Assembly: GCA_012295275.1 (NCBI GenBank)
Contig: CM022670.1
Span: 39,787,251-39,851,250 of the forward strand
DNA length: 64,000 bases
Source of the DNA: Chrysomallon squamiferum
Lineage: Eukaryota; Mollusca; Gastropoda; Neomphalida; Peltospiridae
Reading direction: 5' to 3'
The notes beneath the pieces are model-generated. The model was not told the origin of the DNA. It searched no databases and saw only the letters and a program-made list of their open reading frames with translations. Made by a program: the position numbers and the translations under genes. Of the stretch, positions 30,854 to 45,125 are shown in pieces (the stretch's first letter is position 1; each line of letters begins with the position of its first letter).

Positions 30854-31900
30854 ATGATGGGTAAAGACTATTATAAAATATTAGGACTTTTAAAAGGTGC
30901 TAGTGATGATGAAATTAAGAAAGGTTATCGTAAAATGGCTTTAAAATATCATCCAGATAAAAATAAATCTCCCGGTGCAGAAGAAAGATTCAAAGAAGTA
31001 GCCGAAGCTTACGAAGTCTTAGGTGATCCTAAGAAAAAAGAAATTTACGACAAGTACGGAGAAGAGGGTTTGAAAGGTGGAGGCCCAGGAACAAGTGACA
31101 TGGGAGGTCAGACTTTCCACTACACCTTCACAGGAAATCCACATGATACTTTCAGAATGTTTTTCGGAGATGAAAATCCCTTTCAGAGCTTTTTCAATCC
31201 TGGCACTCACAGAACAACTCCATCCTTTTTTCATTCATTTGGAAGTGATGATCTAGACGTTGATGACGATCCATTAAGTAGCTTTATGGCTGGTGGCATA
31301 CCATTTGGTGGTAGAAGCGCAGCATCAGTAGATAGTGGTTTTCGCAGGAAAGCTCAGGATCCACCAATTATCAAAGATCTGGCAGTTTCACTAGAGGATA
31401 TATTTAAAGGTACAACTAAAAAATTGAAAATTGTGCGGAACGTCTTGAATCCTGATGGACGTACAACAAGAAAAGAGGACAAAATACTCTCTATTGATGT
31501 TAAACCAGGATGGAAATCAGGTACAAAAATAACATTTCCCAAAGAAGGTGACCAATCACCAAGGAATATTCCTGCAGATGTTGTATTTGTAATTAAGGAC
31601 AAACCTCATCCAATGTACGTCCGTGATGGCAGTGACATAAAATTTAAAGCAAAAATTACACTGAGGGATGCACTATGTGGATCCACAATTTTAATTCCCA
31701 CAATTGATGGCCGAAAAATACCATTGCCTTTAACAGAAATTATCAAGCCTGACACATCGAAACGAATTCAAGGGGAAGGATTGCCATATCCTAAACAGCC
31801 GTCCAAACGAGGTGATCTTATTGTATATTTTAGTATTGCATTTCCAGATCAGCTTTCACAAAGTGTGAAACAAAAACTATCAGAATGTTTACCAAAGTAA
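30854..31900 (+). CDS. Class B J-domain co-chaperone (DNAJB1/DNAJB4-like), copy 2
   Basis: A single exon of 348 residues from the ATG at 30854, or 347 from the adjacent ATG at 30857, which has the better context (A at -3, G at +4) and matches the family start MGKDYY. Upstream in-frame codons lack ATG. It has a J domain with HPD, a shorter Gly/Phe segment than copy 1 ([10 protein letters not shown] then an acidic DDLDVDDDP patch), the same C-terminal substrate domains ([38 protein letters not shown]) and the same SECLPK end. The two copies are similar along their whole length but diverge most in the Gly/Phe linker, so they may differ in client choice or induction. Confidence 0.96.
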   Translation: MMGKDYYKILGLLKGASDDEIKKGYRKMALKYHPDKNKSPGAEERFKEVAEAYEVLGDPKKKEIYDKYGEEGLKGGGPGTSDMGGQTFHYTFTGNPHDTFRMFFGDENPFQSFFNPGTHRTTPSFFHSFGSDDLDVDDDPLSSFMAGGIPFGGRSAASVDSGFRRKAQDPPIIKDLAVSLEDIFKGTTKKLKIVRNVLNPDGRTTRKEDKILSIDVKPGWKSGTKITFPKEGDQSPRNIPADVVFVIKDKPHPMYVRDGSDIKFKAKITLRDALCGSTILIPTIDGRKIPLPLTEIIKPDTSKRIQGEGLPYPKQPSKRGDLIVYFSIAFPDQLSQSVKQKLSECLPK

Positions 31901-33890
31901 TCAAACATAAAACAAAATGTCAGGATTTCTATGTGAAGATTCCAGTGCTAATTAATATATATTGCAGTTTATTTAATGCTTATTTAACAATATGTATTGT
32001 GGAAACTGGTTTCAGTGGTAATGAAACAAAACGTTTTGAGTTTCAGCTATACTAATCCAATTTTAATTGTTAATTTATTATAAACATAATTTTAGTAAAT
32101 AGATTAAATTGTCAGTTACAGAAATATTTATCTAGTCATGTACTAAATATTACAAATACAGTTCAATAATTTGCATCAATAATTTTGAAAATATGCAAAA
32201 AACTGGGAAGTGCAGATTTAAAGATTGAAGTAGAAACCCATTTGATCACAAAAACAACTTAATAGTTGCCATAAGAAAATGCCCCCAAAAATTAAATAAA
32301 AAACAAATAGTTACTTTGTATTTCAAGTTATACTTATTAGTTTTACAAATGACTTAAAATATATAATTTTAACAAGGTCAATATAAAATAGCATTAAGTG
32401 TGACATATATTGCTAATATTTATACATGCAAAATCTTATAGAGATATATATTTTGTACTTAAATTTAGTTACAGCTTTGGATATTTTATTTATTAATACT
32501 TTAGCCAGATTTTGTATGCCATAATCAAACATTAAGTAATCAAATTGATAACCATGTCAGTTTTATAATTTTAAGGGTTTCTTACTGTATCTTCTTAAAA
32601 TACTTGTTTTGTAATATGAGAAATGTGGGTATTAATTTTTATTATTATTTTTTTTTACTAGTCTGAATATTTTACTATACTTTTAGGGCATTATACAGGT
32701 TTGGTAAATCTTTTTTAAAAGTTTGTTATTTCTGTTTTGTAACAAAATCTATGCAAAAGAAACTTCCAAAGCAGAAGATATTTAACAACTGGAAACTAGA
32801 ACTTTTTAATTTATTATATTTGTATTTCATTATATTTATTTCCACTGCTGTTCCTAATAAATTCTCCATCTCATGTCATGAGAATATACAAGGTTATTTT
32901 TTCATAGTCCATAGATTTTATTTTGTTAAATATATAAATGTTTCTGTCTGTCTCTTGCAGTGGTTTATGTGAAAGTAGTGTCTCATGGCAAATTTTTTCA
33001 TTAAATTTCTTTTTTCTCCAGAAGAGAAATATACTGTTTTGATCCTAACTGTATTGATTTCTTCTGTTTTTGTTTTTGTTTTTTAAAGTTAGTTCTTGTA
33101 AATGTTGTTGAAAATTATTTCAAACTGATGATTAGTTGTAATTAAGAAAAATCTATTTCAACTGTTTAATGAACGGTTTTATTGTTGAATGTTTTTTTAA
33201 TTTTATAGGATTAATACAAAAATAATCATCTAGATTATACATTGTATGAACATTTTATTAGCAGTTATATTCATAATAAAATTTACAAATCAGTGATCTA
33301 CACACATTGGTTTTATTTGAATATATTTTATAATTTGTTACATATATTACTTTTGTATTCTATATGATTAATATATATTTATTGCTGGATGTAATTGTTT
33401 ACTATATATTTGTATTATAAAATACAGCTGAAGGAGAACACTGGTTTCAGTTTGAAAAATTATAATAATAAAAAAATTAAATAAAATAAATTAAAAAATT
33501 AATTTTAAGAAATAAGCATTTTTGATATGAAAATAATAGCTACTTTTAGTCTGAAAAACCTTTATTTTTGTACTTCATGACTTTTTATTAATGGAAATGA
33601 TGCAGTTTAAGAATAAATACTGATTTATTTATCTATTTATTGATGTCTCTCAGACATATAAGCATATTCCTTTTATAGAATACTTATTTTGTAATATACG
33701 AGTATCTTTTGGAGATACATATGCTATACTCAACGTCTTTCTGTGATGAATTTTCAAACTATGCAAAGAACATTTTTAATGCATATGTTTTTGAATAATG
33801 CTTAACTGTTAATTGTAGTGTATTTGTTAAGTATGTTTGGTGCTAATTTTTAATGCTTTACAGCTTCCACTGATTGTTCTTGCACAAGAA
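31901..33890 (+). other. Probable 3' UTR of DnaJ copy 2
   Basis: AT-rich, with no gene and several AATAAA-like hexamers. The last good signal is at 33891. Multiple ATTTA pentamers are present, as is usual in such AT-rich DNA, so an AU-rich-element claim is not warranted. Confidence 0.45.
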
Positions 33891-33896
33891 AATAAA
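33891..33896 (+). terminator. Poly(A) signal of DnaJ copy 2
   Basis: AATAAA followed by a TGTGTTTT-type downstream element about 25-35 bases on, a better match than the earlier hexamers. Confidence 0.5.
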
Positions 33897-33915
33897 CTTG
33901 TTATATAAATATAAA

Positions 33916-34333
33916 TTTCCCATGTGTTTTATTTATCTTCAGTTAGATATTGATAGATGGATGGATGAATGGATGGATACATGATGAGAATGAATGACTT
34001 ACTAACAGTTATTTGTATATATATATATATTGGAGGGGTGATGATATAAAAGAAAAGATTTTATATTGTTTTTCCCTATCAGTAGCAAGATGGGTTTTTT
34101 GTTTGTTTATTTTTTATTTTTGTCTGTAACATGATCTTTGAAAAACTGACTCTGACTGGAATAGGAGATTGCTCACTCAAAGAGTTGAATTTGATCAAAC
34201 TGAAATGATTCATAATCATAAAAGTCCACAAAAAACGACCACCCTATCCATTTATCTCAAAGAAAAATTATGATAAAACTAGCAGAAAAAGAATAATGAA
34301 TAATAAAACCAATATGTTATGAAAAGAATATTT
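33916..34333. other. Convergent intergenic gap between DnaJ copy 2 and RAD54L
   Basis: About 420 bp holding a GGAT/GATG simple tract (near 33952-33985) and a short AT run (near 34015-34030). Both flanking genes end here. No other feature is seen. Confidence 0.6.
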
Positions 34334-34339
34334 TTTATT
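34334..34339 (-). terminator. Poly(A) signal of RAD54L
   Basis: TTTATT on the + strand, AATAAA on the gene strand, about 230 bases beyond the RAD54L stop codon. Confidence 0.55.
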
Positions 34340-34567
34340 GAAAAAAATAAAAATAAGTCAAAATATGATCCAAGCTCTCTGTCATGTTATCTGACCTTAA
34401 TCACAGCCATCCAGTCATTCAGTATAATGTAGAGAACCAAGACAATTACCATAATAATGGATTTGGAATCGATGAAAAGGCATGTTTCGTTTTATCATAA
34501 ATAACAGGAATTTTATGAATGGTATGTTTTATATAATATGCATTCTCATTCCATGGGAGACTTTAAA

Positions 34568-37500
34568 CTACACTGTTTTTCTTTGTTCTTCGTGTGATCT
34601 GTGATGAAAGACAAACGAAACTCCAGAATCCCAGGATGCTTTGAGAGCCACATCAACTAAACCTTTTTTGTCGGCACAGTGAAACCACTGAGAAATGTCT
34701 GAGTTGCAGTCTGTGTCAGGGGCTGGAGGTCGCACTTGGATGCCATTCACACAGCGCTTGCATTTAAATCTGAAATACATTTTATTTCATTTTAATGTCT
34801 GTTCCAGAAGTATTACAGTTTACTCTGGCTTATTGTTAAAAAAAATGTTATTTAAAAAGTTATTTCATTTTTTTTTTATTTAAATAAATGTAATTAAAAT
34901 GTATAAAATTTACATTCTGGTGGTATATTACTGATGTCACAGCAAGAGTAACAATTTAATTTAAAAACAAAGTAAACCTACTTGTCATGTGTGTCGCTGT
35001 TCGTGTGTTCATTGAGGCGGAACAGGTGGCGCAGCTCTTCCAAACTGAAATGGCGCTGGACATCTTCCTCCTTGTCCACCACACAGCTGCTCAAAGCCTT
35101 CTTGTGAGCCTGGCGCTGAAAGATCTTCTCTTCAATTGATCCAGTCTGAAACAGTCAAAAATAATTAATTACACTTAATTAAGTCTTCTTTTTCTTTTTC
35201 CTTTTATAATTTGTTTTTTCCCCTTTTTTTTTTTAAAACCTTAAGTTAAACAAATCAACAACTTAAACCACATTTTCAAAAATGTTTTAATCTCAACACA
35301 GATTGAAAGATGCTTAGCATTAAATATAGTTCCTTAAGCCAAAAACAGAAATTTAAAAAAAAAAAAAAAAAAAGATGGTGGAAAGTTGATATAAATGTGG
35401 AGGCTTAACTCTTAATTCTTAGCAAGTAGAATTCATCCACAGCCCAATGAGAAAGCAAATACAACATTTTTTTTTTTTTATTTTACACAAATCAAGAATG
35501 GAATATTTTTCTTAATAGATGTCAACAACTTTCAGGTGCAAGAAATAATACATATTAAGAATTATTTTCAGTAATAAAATAAGTAAAACAAAGCAGTTAT
35601 AAATAAAAATAATTAATTATTAATATGCTTATTAATTTTGAGCAGTAAATATGTTTAGTGTTATTAGTGAAATGAATATAAACAACAAATGGTAAACAGT
35701 GAACATTGTAAACTGTGATGTGACTCACAGCAATGAGTCTATATATAAAGCACTGTTTTTTCTGCCCATCTCGCCAGCATCGAGCCATGGCCTGTTCATC
35801 ATTGGCTGGATTCCAGTCAGGGTCAAACATGACCAGTCGATTGGCTCCTATCAGATTCAGTCCACAGCCTCCAGCCTTGCTGCTTAACATGAATATAAAG
35901 TCAGCAGACTTAAAAAAAAAAAAAAAAAAAAATAAAAATAAATACATTAATAAAGATGTATAGATTGAGTATCCCATATCCAAAATTCCAAAATCTGAAA
36001 ACCTTTGAAATCCAAAACTTTTTCCAAGCAGCAGAAAAATTAATATCTTAGTTTTCAGATTTTTGGGCATAGACAAACAATATTTTATGCCCAAAATTAT
36101 AATTAAAAAAAATCCTGCAGACTTTCTGTGTAAGCCATATATGAAAAATAAATGGAATTCATATTTAGATGTAGATTCTATTCTCATGCTATCACCTTAT
36201 ATTCCAAAATTCAAAATACTTCCAGTCCTAAGTATTTTGGATAAAGGATTCTCAACCTGTATTAGTTTCATTATTAAATTATTAATAAAATTACTGGATA
36301 TCTTGAAATAACTTCATTTTTACAATGCAGATGAAAACAATGTTTTGATTATTATGCCATAAATATAACAATAATTAGAACACTTCAATGTATATATCTT
36401 TGCTATTAAATAATTAGGCTACTATAATTTAGATGGAAGACAATCCAAAACTTATAATTATCTAATCAAACAGATATATTTTATAAATTATTGAAAAATA
36501 ATATTATAACTTTGTTAAGAGATTTCTCATCTATCAAATGCATAATCTTACACATGTACTTACAGATGGATCATTGAATCTTTCAACTACTTTTGATCTC
36601 TTTTTTATAGTCATTGATCCATCCAGTCTAACGTACAAGTAACTGAAAAATTAGAAATATAAAATAAATGTCTTAAGTAAAGTAACTCCTAAAGTTTTGT
36701 AATACAAAAACAATGTTTAAATTTTCACTGATATTTTTGATATAAAAGAAAATATCTGGATACGAATGTTAAAAGAAATTTATTTTATCATAAAACTGTG
36801 CATAATAAATAATGTCAAAAAAAGAGATAACACAGGAAAAAAAAAAAAAAAAAAAAGAAAAAAGAAATAATAAAAAAAGTTAAATTTGATGGACATTTAA
36901 ATTTAATTTAGTTGTTTTCGCTGTACATACTTTCTTTGCCGGCAGAGCTTCTCAAAGAGATCCAGTGTCTGAGTGTAGTTTGAAACAAGAACAACTTTGT
37001 CATTTGAGCTGGCTTTTATCACAGCAAGCAGTGTGTCCAGCACTAGAAATTTACCTGAACAACAAACAGCATTATGTAAATTTAAGACATTCAATAAAAT
37101 AAAACTTCAATATTAACTAAGACATGATGCAGTGATAAAGAAAACTGAACTACTGTTATTAATTCTACTGCTGCAATTACACTTATTACTTCTACAACTA
37201 TTACTGTTGCCACCACTACCATTAAACATTGATACATCCTTTATGATCATGGAGTCTAAACTGGACAAATAATTTAACTATTTAAGATAATTAAATATTA
37301 TTTTCGAGAAAGACATGATTTGTAATTATGGTTTCCACTTTGACAAAAAAACTTTACCAAGTAAAATAATGAAAACGTGTTTTAATACTGGAATACCTGA
37401 GAGGTTTGGTTTAACTGTCTTTAAATTGTAATCTGAAGGAAACAAGCCAGCTGTTCCTTCAAAGCCATCGGCTCCTTGCATACATTTGTCATATATCAGA

Positions 37501-40500
37501 TCAGGATCTTCAACAGAAAAAACATAACACTTCTATCATTTCAGAAAGAAGCTTACATAGTATGTGTTGAGGTGTTAATAAAACAATGTAATACAGATCT
37601 ATTCACTTCAAGTGATCATTTTATTGTTTTGGGTGATCTGTGATCACTGATAATAAACTAAGAACAGTTATAAAATAATAGAATGCTGCCATTTTACTAA
37701 TTCCAAGCTTGAAATAGTAATTTTCAATGGAGTATACATTTTTTTCCTTAAAATCATCATGAGCTATGTTTTTAATTCTTTTATCCTTTTTCTTATAAAA
37801 GTTTATTAAAAAAAAAAAAAACCTAAAACCCACTTGACTGGATATTTATATAACAGGTCCAGAAAACCCCAAAAAAAGCTTTGATCTTACTGATTTTGCA
37901 GTCTCAGTGAAATTTATGTATACAGTTTATTAAACAAGTCAATGACTATTTAAATACTTTCAGATCTATAAAATTAAAGAACTTTATAATGAAAAAAAAG
38001 CAAAAAAAGACATCTCTTGGTATTTCTGTAAATGACATCTTGTGGCAAGAACTAAAAAATACAACATTATTAGGATTATTTACTACTATGAAGATATTAA
38101 AAATAACTGCATGTTGTTGGAACTTACGGTTGCAAAGTTTTTTGAGCTGTGTGATTGCTGACAGACTGCTAAGTGTGGCATTGCCAGTAACTTGACATCG
38201 ATTTGTCTGTGACTCCACAAACGATTTATACAGAGCTACCTGAAGTGGTGTCATTCGGCAACAAACAATCTGTTCAACTGAAAAAAAAAAAAAATAATAA
38301 TAATAAATTGGATGAATAAGGATAAAGAACATGAATAAACATTATTTATTTAATTAACTGGTTTGTAAAGAATAAAAATTGTGACTAATGTAATGCATCA
38401 ACTATAATAAAACATACAGAATTTTACATATAATAACGTTTGCCCACACATAGAAATTTGATAGTCAAAGGAATGTTATTATGCACCTTTTAAAAAACAA
38501 ATGTGATTAATACACAAACCTTTCACAGGTAAATATTTTGTCAGCAAAGACTGAGTGCGACGGATGATACATCTATTAACAATTGCTGCAAGCTAAATAA
38601 ACAAAAAGATATTTATATAATTATAAAATCAGATATAATTTTGTATATATATATATAAACAGTAAAAGTGTGGAAATGTTTTTTTTTTTTTTTTGACTCT
38701 CTTTTCTAACAACAAATATCACAATTTTAAGTATAACAAAATTATTTTGATATATGTATTCAGCTTGTAACGATTTAATAAAAGAAAAAAACAACAAAAA
38801 AACAAATGTTGTATCATGTAACATCATGAAAACAAAGATTGCAGCAACTTGTTTATTTTGTTACAGCAAAGATAGAGTCTGGAAATAACAACAACCATCA
38901 CTTTAAACATGTACTTGTTTCTATCATTAAGACAGGAGAAACTAAGGAAATATCAGATCAGACTCTTTCCAAATATTTTTAAAAAAATGAAATAAACCTC
39001 TTGAAGTTTTTCCTGTCCTTTCTGGTGATCACTGTCTGTTGCATCTGCATCACGACCTCGCAAGATGATGTTTTCAAAGCGACGTTTGAACTCTTGCGCT
39101 GTCCCTAAGTAACAAGTACATCATTTCAAACTAAAATCTCTAACTTATTAATACAAACATATATGCTATTGTAATGGATAAAATATTGTAAATCACATTA
39201 CTAACTTAAAAACAATATTTTATAAAAGTATTTAATTGTTTAATATTGTAACACTGAACAAAAGTAAACTATTCAAGAAGAATATTTTGTTTAAGGATTT
39301 TAACAGTACCTAATATTCCTGAATTAACAAAGTGAACCAGACTGAAGTACTCGAGAAGATCATTTTGTATTGGAGTTCCAGACAACAAGATACGTCTCTT
39401 TGTTTTCAGCTTATTTAATGCAGCGTACGTCTGATTTTCAGAATTCTTTAACCGATGACCCTGAAAAAATAACAAAAAGCCCCAAAACATTAACAGTATT
39501 AATGACAAGGCTTTTCCAATAAATCTATTAACAAAAGGAAACTGGCTGCCACATCTATATGGACTGCAATGATTAGCAGCAAGGACTCTTTTAAATGCGA
39601 ATTCCCAAAGAAATGAATGTATAAAAATAAAAAGTAATAAAAAATATTGATTTTAATAACTACAAAGAAATGAATGGGTATATTTTGAAATAATTTCTTC
39701 TTCTTTACTGTCACCATAATTAATAAAAGAAAAATTGTTTTAATTAGGACAATACAACACAGAGAAACAATATTTTTTTCTAAATTTATATATTACGATT
39801 AAATTCCTGTGCATTATATAAATGCTTGGAAAGTAAAATGACAGAACTGCAACACTAACCTCATCACAGATAACAAGACCCACTGTTCCTTTGTGGAGAA
39901 CCTCTGCGTGCAGTCGAAATGTTTCGTATGAAAGTATTAGAATGGGGTACATCACTCGATGGCCTTGCTGCTGCATGAACTGAACTAAGAAAACAAAGAA
40001 CAGACTTTACTTTACTGTCAGCCTTAAATCTGATCTGCTTCAGATGAATGAAGAGCATCTCATTTACTACTAGAACTGATTAATTTTAGACATAAAGTTT
40101 GTAACAATGACCATGAATCTTTTAAATATTTTGTTACAGTACAATAATATAGCGTCCTAAACAATTTCAAAAGCATTTTTCATAGAAGAAATACAGTTTT
40201 ATATTTTAGGCCAAAATCTGGCTTATTTCAGAAAGTCTACAATTTGTTAGCTTCTCTAAAACAGTTGAAATGTAAAAAATATATATGCCAAAAAAACAAA
40301 CAAAAAGAGCTATTTTAGTAATAATCAAATAAAATCTTCATTTTAAATATAATGCCAATTAACAAAGAACAAAATGTTTTATTTCCTACCAGCTAAACCA
40401 AATGAAAGAATTGATTAAATTTGTGGGTGGTTTTTTTTAATGAATTAACATAATAAAGTACTTGGTGTAAATAATTTTAATGGATAACAAAAAGAAAAAA

Positions 40501-43088
40501 CAAAATAAATAAAAATACAATAAAGAATTAAAAAAAAATAATAATAAATATTGGACAAAATTGTATATTTAATTTTACCTACAAGCTTATTAATTTTTTT
40601 TTTTTTTTTTTTTTTAAAGAATATAAAAACATGAAGGTTACAGAATGTGAAAAACTCTAATACCAAGATCTTTGTCTATTTCTTTCTTGCTTCCTGAATC
40701 AATGGCCATTGGCTTCACTCGACTACCTAACCACTTGCCAATTTCATTAAACCAGTTCTAAAATAAAAAAAAAACATTTGTATGAGATACCAACATCCTT
40801 AATGTGAAGGATGTTCAATTTATTCAACAACACAACAGTAATAAATTCAATATAAAAAAAAAAAAAAAAAATAAAAATAAATTCATGACATGTTAGTTTT
40901 TCTGCAGTTTGGAAATGCTGAAAAATACTGAAGAAAATTAAAAATGGTGTGTCCATCTCTGCTGTATAGCTGTTTGCAACATAACACACATGTTCCACTT
41001 TATTTTTGATTAAATTATAATAGGATATTGTCTAAGACAAAATCAAGAAAATAAAAAGAAATTTAAAATTTAAAATTTAAAAAGACTGTCATTTAATAAA
41101 GAATAGATTATTGATTTTATATTTTTACCTTAACTAAACTGCTTGGTGCAACAATCATACATTTCTCTATTGTTGGTTTGCAATCTGGGCCCTGTTTCTG
41201 TAATATTTTAAATAGACTTTAGGATCTATTTTATTAATACAACACTAAATTCATTTAAACTAGCAACATTTGAATAAACACCTGTTAATTAATTTAAGGT
41301 ATTAAAATGCACATATGCCAAAAATATAAAAAAATAAATAAAAATTTAACAGAAACAATAATCTTCACATATGAGCATCAACTTTTCTAAACTTATCCAC
41401 TAAATCTTTCATATTCATTTAAAAAATTAATAATCTAAATATAAACTAAACTACTTCTAGTCTTTATTCCAAATTCTAAGTAACAGACTTAGTGAAATAT
41501 TTTACCAGCAGAGTCCATATCAAAGCTATACACTGAAGTGTCTTTCCCAGACCCTACAAAAACACACACAAGAAACAAAAATCAATTGTAAATCTTCAGG
41601 TTTATACAAATTAATCATTTAAAGATTTTTTCACTCCTTGGTGTTATCTTTTACAGCATAGTACAATTATTATTTAATACTAAAAACTAATTTATATCAA
41701 TATATCTTACTTGTTTCCTATACCAAATTATAATGCAATAATATATCATTAAATAGTTAAAATTAAATATAGTGATTATGTGACAGGCCCATTTGTATCA
41801 GAAATCTGTAGAAAGTCATACTAGTAAAATTTATGAATTTTAAATTAATTGTTCTAATGTTTATGGATATTATGCAATTGCAGTTATTTTTAAACAGTTA
41901 GCTTTAAATAACTTACCATTTCATCAGCCATGATGCATCCATAATTATTTTCAATCTGGTTACCAACACTACAGTCATACATAAACTTGACTCCCTGTAG
42001 AAAGAATGTATTAGCTGTTTAAAAAATTTCTACTTTATTACATTTTTGTGGTATCTTAAAATGTCTTGTTTCAAGAATTACTAATAAAATATGAGCTTTA
42101 AAATGATCCAATGTTCAATAATGTATTGACTCAAAGACAAATTATCACATTTCAAAGAAAACATATGGCAATGCAAGTTGAGTTTGGAAATTTTGCTAAA
42201 CATGTTTTGAATTCAGTCATGGTAAAACTGCACACTACTGAAACACTGCTGAAAAAACTAAAAACATCAAGTGTAAAATTACTAAAAACAACACCACCTT
42301 TCTTTCCAAAACATTTATTTAGATACCTCTTAATTTGTATCAAAAAAAAAAAAAAAAAAAAAAAAAATCACCCTGTCATTTAACATTTTAACAAGACAGT
42401 AACCACAAGTACTTCTATAAATATAACTACCTCTCTCTGGTGAGGACGAAGGACCTTTGTAAGTGCAGGATCAACAACAACGTGAACTGGCTGCTTGTCT
42501 CTAAAACATTTTACAGACACAATTATTAAACAGTAATCAAATAAAACTGTCTTTTTGGAAAGACAACTTTCATTAGTACTTTCAATTATTTGAACACAAC
42601 ATGTATTTAATTATTCAATTAAAGAATAAACTTCTGCAATGTGAAATTCATGTCAATTATGAAACAACATTAATCATACTATTCTCAGAGCACTGGTTTA
42701 TATTATCTGGGGAAAAAATACGAATCTCTTTTCTCCTTCCCACCCCCCCACAAAAAACTAAAAATGTTTAAAAAAAAGAAAGAAAAAAGACAATTAAACA
42801 TTATACTAACAAATCAACTTTCAACTGTTCATGAGCAGATAACTCTGGGGGGCTATATAAAACTAGAGCACCTTCTTCGTATGGATCAAAAAGAGGCTGC
42901 CTCACACCTTGACGTCTTACTCCAAGTTTTCGATTCAGTCCATTTCCTGTTAAAAAAAAAAGTGAATTTTCAAAACAAAAACAACAACTTATAGATTATT
43001 TTATAAACAGAAATGTTCCAGGAAGTAAAATATCTTTCATTCAGATGTTCTTCCTTTTTTCTATTTTAAATGTTTTCAAAAGGACAAT

Positions 43089-43120
<32 letters not shown>

Positions 43121-44933
43121 GTGTAAATATTATAATTATAATACATTTAACCAATAACACAATTTAAAAATATTTCAAGGTAACTGCAATTCAGTATAAT
43201 AAGAATGGAAAAGAATTATATTACACACATACCTTGATAATTGGGGATGGGAATTTTAAATGGCTTTGACAGAATTTTTTTGATAAGAGCTTCCTGAAAT
43301 ACAATTTTCACAAACTTTGTCGTTATTAAGTTATATAAACCATGATTTAAAAGAGAATTAAAAATAAATTAAAAATAATAGAATATTGGATTCATTTCTC
43401 CTTAAATTGAATTACAATATGAAAGAATGTTTCTGAAATTCTGGTTATACTTGTCCTCTTTTGTTTAAATCATGACTGCATTAATTATGATATGAAATAA
43501 TAATAATTAATAAAAAATATAAACAACATTAGCCCAGAGTGAAAGAATAAAGTATCTAAGTAAAAATAAAAGAACATACATGTGAGCCAGCATCAGTAAA
43601 ATCTGGTGTGTTGACAATGTTTGCAAGTGGTTTGCGATAAGGTGACTCATGCTGAAATTTCAGAGTAGAATTATCTACCAGAACACGCCTTGTCTGAAAT
43701 TGATAATTAAAAAAATATAAAATAGAGCAAAGAAATAAATCAGTTTACAATATACATATATAGCATAATCAAGACAAATAATATATTTAACAATGTTCAA
43801 AAATTCACTGTTACGGAAACTGTTTCAGTCTGCAAATCATTTTTAAATACAACTTTATATTTAAATTTCAGTTAGTATCTTAAAATTGTTCTTAATTAAA
43901 TAAAATATGCTCATTAAAAATTTATATTTAACTTCTCCATGATAATCAAATGATATATCTCCTGCTTGTTAGTCTTACTTTAGTTTTAGGGCTATCACTT
44001 TCTTCTTCATATTTTCTTTTTGACAAAAACTCTCTCTGACTTGGTGCTTGACTTCGTCTCTAATAAAAAAAAAAATCTTAAAATGAAAAAAAGAAAATAG
44101 TCAGTGCTGAAACTGACACAAACAGACCTAACGTATGCAGAAGTTGACACACATAACTAAATATATAAAGACACACACACACACACACACACATCATTAA
44201 AAAACTTGTTGATCTAAAAAGCCAAAGAAAATTTGAAATATTTTTTGTTTTGTTTTTCAGACTTTATAAATAATTTTATATTTTAACTAGGTGCAAAACA
44301 ACAAAGAATAAAAAATTGATATTGAGTAAAACATCTGCTGTCATGACTTACATCTAATTAATATAAACTTCAACCATATTAAAAATATATAGCTGTATTT
44401 ATTAACTTAACATTAAAAAAAAGTGAAACACTTTCAATAATAATAATAATGATGATAATAATAATAATAATAATAATAAAATAAAAGAATAACACTAATT
44501 GTAACTAAACAACAAATAAGGGATTTATTTATAATTATTTGATTGAATGAAATCTGATATTGCTACATAAGCATTAAACGTAATTAAAAAATTATAAATA
44601 ATTATTTATAAAATTATAATAATTTAATTTTTAAAATCCTAAATATCAGTAAGAGTAAGCTGAGTGAGTTAGTTTGAATATCGTGTGATTTTCTTTTTCT
44701 TTTTTAATTACAAACACTGAATCGGTGACGACTGCTTTAATAGTAATAGTCTAAATCCTAAAACTAATAACTAGTAAAAATAATACTATAAATTATAATA
44801 TTAATAATACTAATACATTTTACAGTAAACTGTAATAGTATTAATAATAATAATAGTATAGTACTAAGTAAATTTAAGCATAATAGAAATACTATAATAA
44901 TATTATTAATAATAATAAATAGTAAAATACCAT
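34568..44933 (-). CDS. RAD54L: RAD54 homologous-recombination motor (SWI2/SNF2 family)
   Basis: Exons, 5' to 3' (minus strand): 44933-44931 (ATG, inferred), 44059-43979, 43693-43580, 43293-43233, 42946-42811, 42500-42431, 41994-41917, 41553-41506, 41197-41129, 40757-40664, 39984-39860, 39460-39310, 39104-38998, 38592-38520, 38277-38128, 37507-37397, 37054-36931, 36642-36564, 35908-35729, 35145-34982, 34769-34568. Phases fit throughout and give 739 residues (human 747). Motifs: N-terminal [30 protein letters not shown], Walker A DEMGLGKT, DEGH box, [57 protein letters not shown], and arginine-finger motif [13 protein letters not shown], then the C-terminal Zn-type CKRCVNG and RSHEEQR. These assign it to RAD54L rather than RAD54B. 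The protein is an ATP-driven dsDNA translocase that works with RAD51 filaments in the nucleus. Confidence 0.95.
35961..36259. mobile_element. Short TIR DNA element (MITE) in a RAD54L intron
   Basis: About 299 bp, flanked on both sides by TA (35959-35960 and 36260-36261). The left end reads TAGATTGAGTATCCCATATC. The right end, reverse-complemented, reads CAGGTTGAGAATCCTTTATC. Both continue into CCAAAAT, giving imperfect inverted repeats of about 28 bp. A TA duplication and non-coding interior fit a non-autonomous Tc1/mariner-pogo element. The CAGGTTGAG-ATCC-TTATCC end resembles a widespread animal MITE end from memory, but the family name is not certain. Confidence 0.7.
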
Positions 44934-45125
44934 GTCCTAAATATTATCAGTGTCATTTCTTCATTATAAAGAACTGTCAGGCTTATAATAAATATAATGT
45001 TATCATAAGTAAACAAATTTAAACAACAAACAAACAAAAATCACAACGTGACATAAAAAAAGAACTGATAGCCATACGATCTAATACGACTACAATTATT
45101 TTGTGTTTAGCCGCCATTTTATGAA
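44931..45125 (-). promoter_or_regulatory. Putative 5' exon and start region of RAD54L
   Basis: The exon ending at 44059 begins in phase 0 with RRSQAPSQ, so the initiator Met must come from upstream. An ATG immediately followed by GTATTT (44933-44931, then a donor) would give MRRSQAPSQ, exactly the family N-terminus. The alternative is an AAAATGGCGGC start at 45114-45112 with a donor GTAGTC, which would give MAAKHKII before RRSQ. The GCCGCCAT block could equally be an initiator/YY1-like site in the 5' UTR. Confidence 0.45.
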
